Below are positions 63,240 through 64,000 of a stretch of 64,000 nt of DNA, piece by piece; within the stretch, counting starts at the first letter, position 1; each line of letters opens with the position of its first letter. Location of the stretch: assembly GCA_038182865.1 (NCBI GenBank), contig CP116226.1:3534001-3598000 (forward strand). The letters are read 5' to 3'. Made by a program: the position numbers and the translations under genes. Origin of the DNA: Microbacterium enclense (GTDB lineage: Bacteria; Actinomycetota; Actinomycetes; Actinomycetales; Microbacteriaceae). The notes below the pieces were generated by a model that did not search any database, was not told the origin of the DNA, and was given only the letters and a program-made list of their open reading frames with translations.

Positions 63240-63705
63240 GCTGAGCACGCTGGATCGCCGCCACCAGGCGATCCGGCGTCCGGGTGGACACCACCCACGA
63301 GGGAGTCGGATCCTCGGGGTCGGTCACGGGAACCGTGACCACCCCGTCGATACCGCCCCGAAGGACATGCCACGCCCGGCGGTCGAGACCACTCCCACGG
63401 GCAGTGCGCGCGGCATCGCCCTCCACTGCGTGAGGCTCTCCGAGCAGGGCGACCGGGATCCGCGCTCGACCGGCTCGCAGTTCGCCGTCGCGGATCTCGA
63501 CGACGGGCGACAGTGCGACCAGCGCGGCGACGATCGCCACGGCCACGATCAGCCCGATGACGAGGGCGAAGGTGGTGTCGATGGGGGAGAAGACAAGTGC
63601 GGCCATCGGCCCACAGACCGCTGCCGCCACCAGCGCCCACAGCGATGGGCTGAGGCGCTCTCGATACTCGACTCCGGTGCGGATACCGCACCCCCTCTTC
63701 TGCAT
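63214..63705 (-). CDS. DUF3093 family membrane protein
   Basis: 163 residues from ATG 63705. YRERLSPSLWALVAAAVCGPMAALVFSPIDTTFALVIGLIVAVAIVAALV gives two membrane segments (about 17-35 and 42-64). A small domain follows with ELRAGRARIPVALLGEP and WVVSTRTPDRLVAAI, as in DUF3093. The function is unknown. Convergent overlap with DUF4193 and divergent from dut is the common actinobacterial arrangement. Confidence 0.9.
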   Translation of the reverse strand: MQKRGCGIRTGVEYRERLSPSLWALVAAAVCGPMAALVFSPIDTTFALVIGLIVAVAIVAALVALSPVVEIRDGELRAGRARIPVALLGEPHAVEGDAARTARGSGLDRRAWHVLRGGIDGVVTVPVTDPEDPTPSWVVSTRTPDRLVAAIQRAQLRLRTPRR

Positions 63706-63717
63706 TACCCTCGTGGG

Positions 63718-64000
63718 GTGACCGAAACGGTGGATGTCCTCATTGTCGCATCCGAGCCCCCGGTCTTCGCCCACCCGGGCGACGCCGGAGCCGACCTGAC
63801 CTCCGCGGAGGCCGTGCGACTCGAACCCGGCCGACGCGCGCTCGTCTCGACGGGTGTGCGCATCGCGCTCCCGGAGGGATACGCAGCCTTCGTCGTGCCC
63901 CGGAGCGGCCTCGCCGCGAAACACGGCATCACCATCGTGAACTCCCCGGGGACGATCGACGCCGGCTACCGCGGGGAGATCAAAGTCGCCCTGTTGAACA
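63718..64000 (+). CDS. dut: dUTP diphosphatase (3' end beyond window)
   Basis: GTG at 63718, only 13 bp from the divergent gene. 94 residues are visible. Motif 1 AHPGDAGADLTSAE, motif 2 PRSGLAAKHGI and motif 3 GTIDAGYRGEIKV with the catalytic-water Asp are present. It converts dUTP to dUMP and keeps uracil out of DNA. The C-terminal phosphate-binding arm lies outside the window. Confidence 0.95.
   Translation, partial: MTETVDVLIVASEPPVFAHPGDAGADLTSAEAVRLEPGRRALVSTGVRIALPEGYAAFVVPRSGLAAKHGITIVNSPGTIDAGYRGEIKVALLN

Overview
The window is high-GC actinobacterial chromosome, most likely Microbacterium or a close relative in the Microbacteriaceae. The evidence is strong G/C third-position bias, frequent GTG starts, many 4-base ATGA/GTGA gene overlaps, TAnnnT-type -10 boxes a few bases before leaderless GTG starts, and a set of actinobacterial marker families (DUF3145, DUF4191, DUF4193, DUF3093, SepH, a DUF7455-like zinc protein, FasR-fabD-fabH-acpP-fabF, GlnA2-GlnE, and the rpoD ... 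parE ... sepH ... dut order). No prophage or plasmid backbone is visible. The accessory DNA is a tandem pair of IS110-family elements and a few lineage-specific cassettes.

Layout. 1-10.1 kb: end of a membrane methyltransferase, two CNNM/CorC-type transporters, a YtrA-like GntR regulator with its ABC transporter, a two-component system facing a Pro-rich membrane-anchored protein, a secreted lysozyme-like protein, and DUF3145. 10.2-17.9 kb (minus strand): aceE-fasR-fabD-fabH-acpP-fabF, which joins acetyl-CoA production to type II fatty acid synthesis. 18-24.4 kb: a frameshifted membrane gene, a Tat-exported stalk-like protein, a lipoprotein, tRNA-Val, and a four-gene, fully overlapping cassette that looks like a type VII (WXG/LXG) effector module. 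24.5-27.4 kb: a zinc-ribbon coiled-coil protein, a PolA-type polymerase with no normal start codon, and the RNase P RNA gene.

27.5-30.65 kb: two copies, apparently identical, of one IS110-family element in direct tandem, embedded in a G/C homopolymer. The long noncoding end of each copy contains two pairs of short segments that match the donor ends and the homopolymer target, in the order expected of a bridge RNA. 30.8-44.4 kb: a TetR/DHFR-like pair with a clear operator, a lipoprotein, polyphosphate glucokinase, glnA2-glnE, an acyl-CoA ligase, glnA1, and small conserved membrane genes. 44.4-52.3 kb: pepA-lpd-sucB, a PAC2 protein, the primary sigma factor and an F420-ligase-like gene.

52.5-64 kb: an ATP-grasp gene divergent from two overlapping alanine-racemase-like genes, then topoisomerase IV subunits (parE, parC), a phosphodiesterase-like protein, sepH, DUF4193, DUF3093 and the start of dut. 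The two racemase-like proteins are complementary: one keeps the PLP-lysine barrel but has lost the catalytic tyrosine, the other keeps the tyrosine domain but has lost the lysine and most of the barrel. This looks like a split, heteromeric racemase and, with the IS110 guide-RNA reading and the type VII cassette, is the most notable content of the window.
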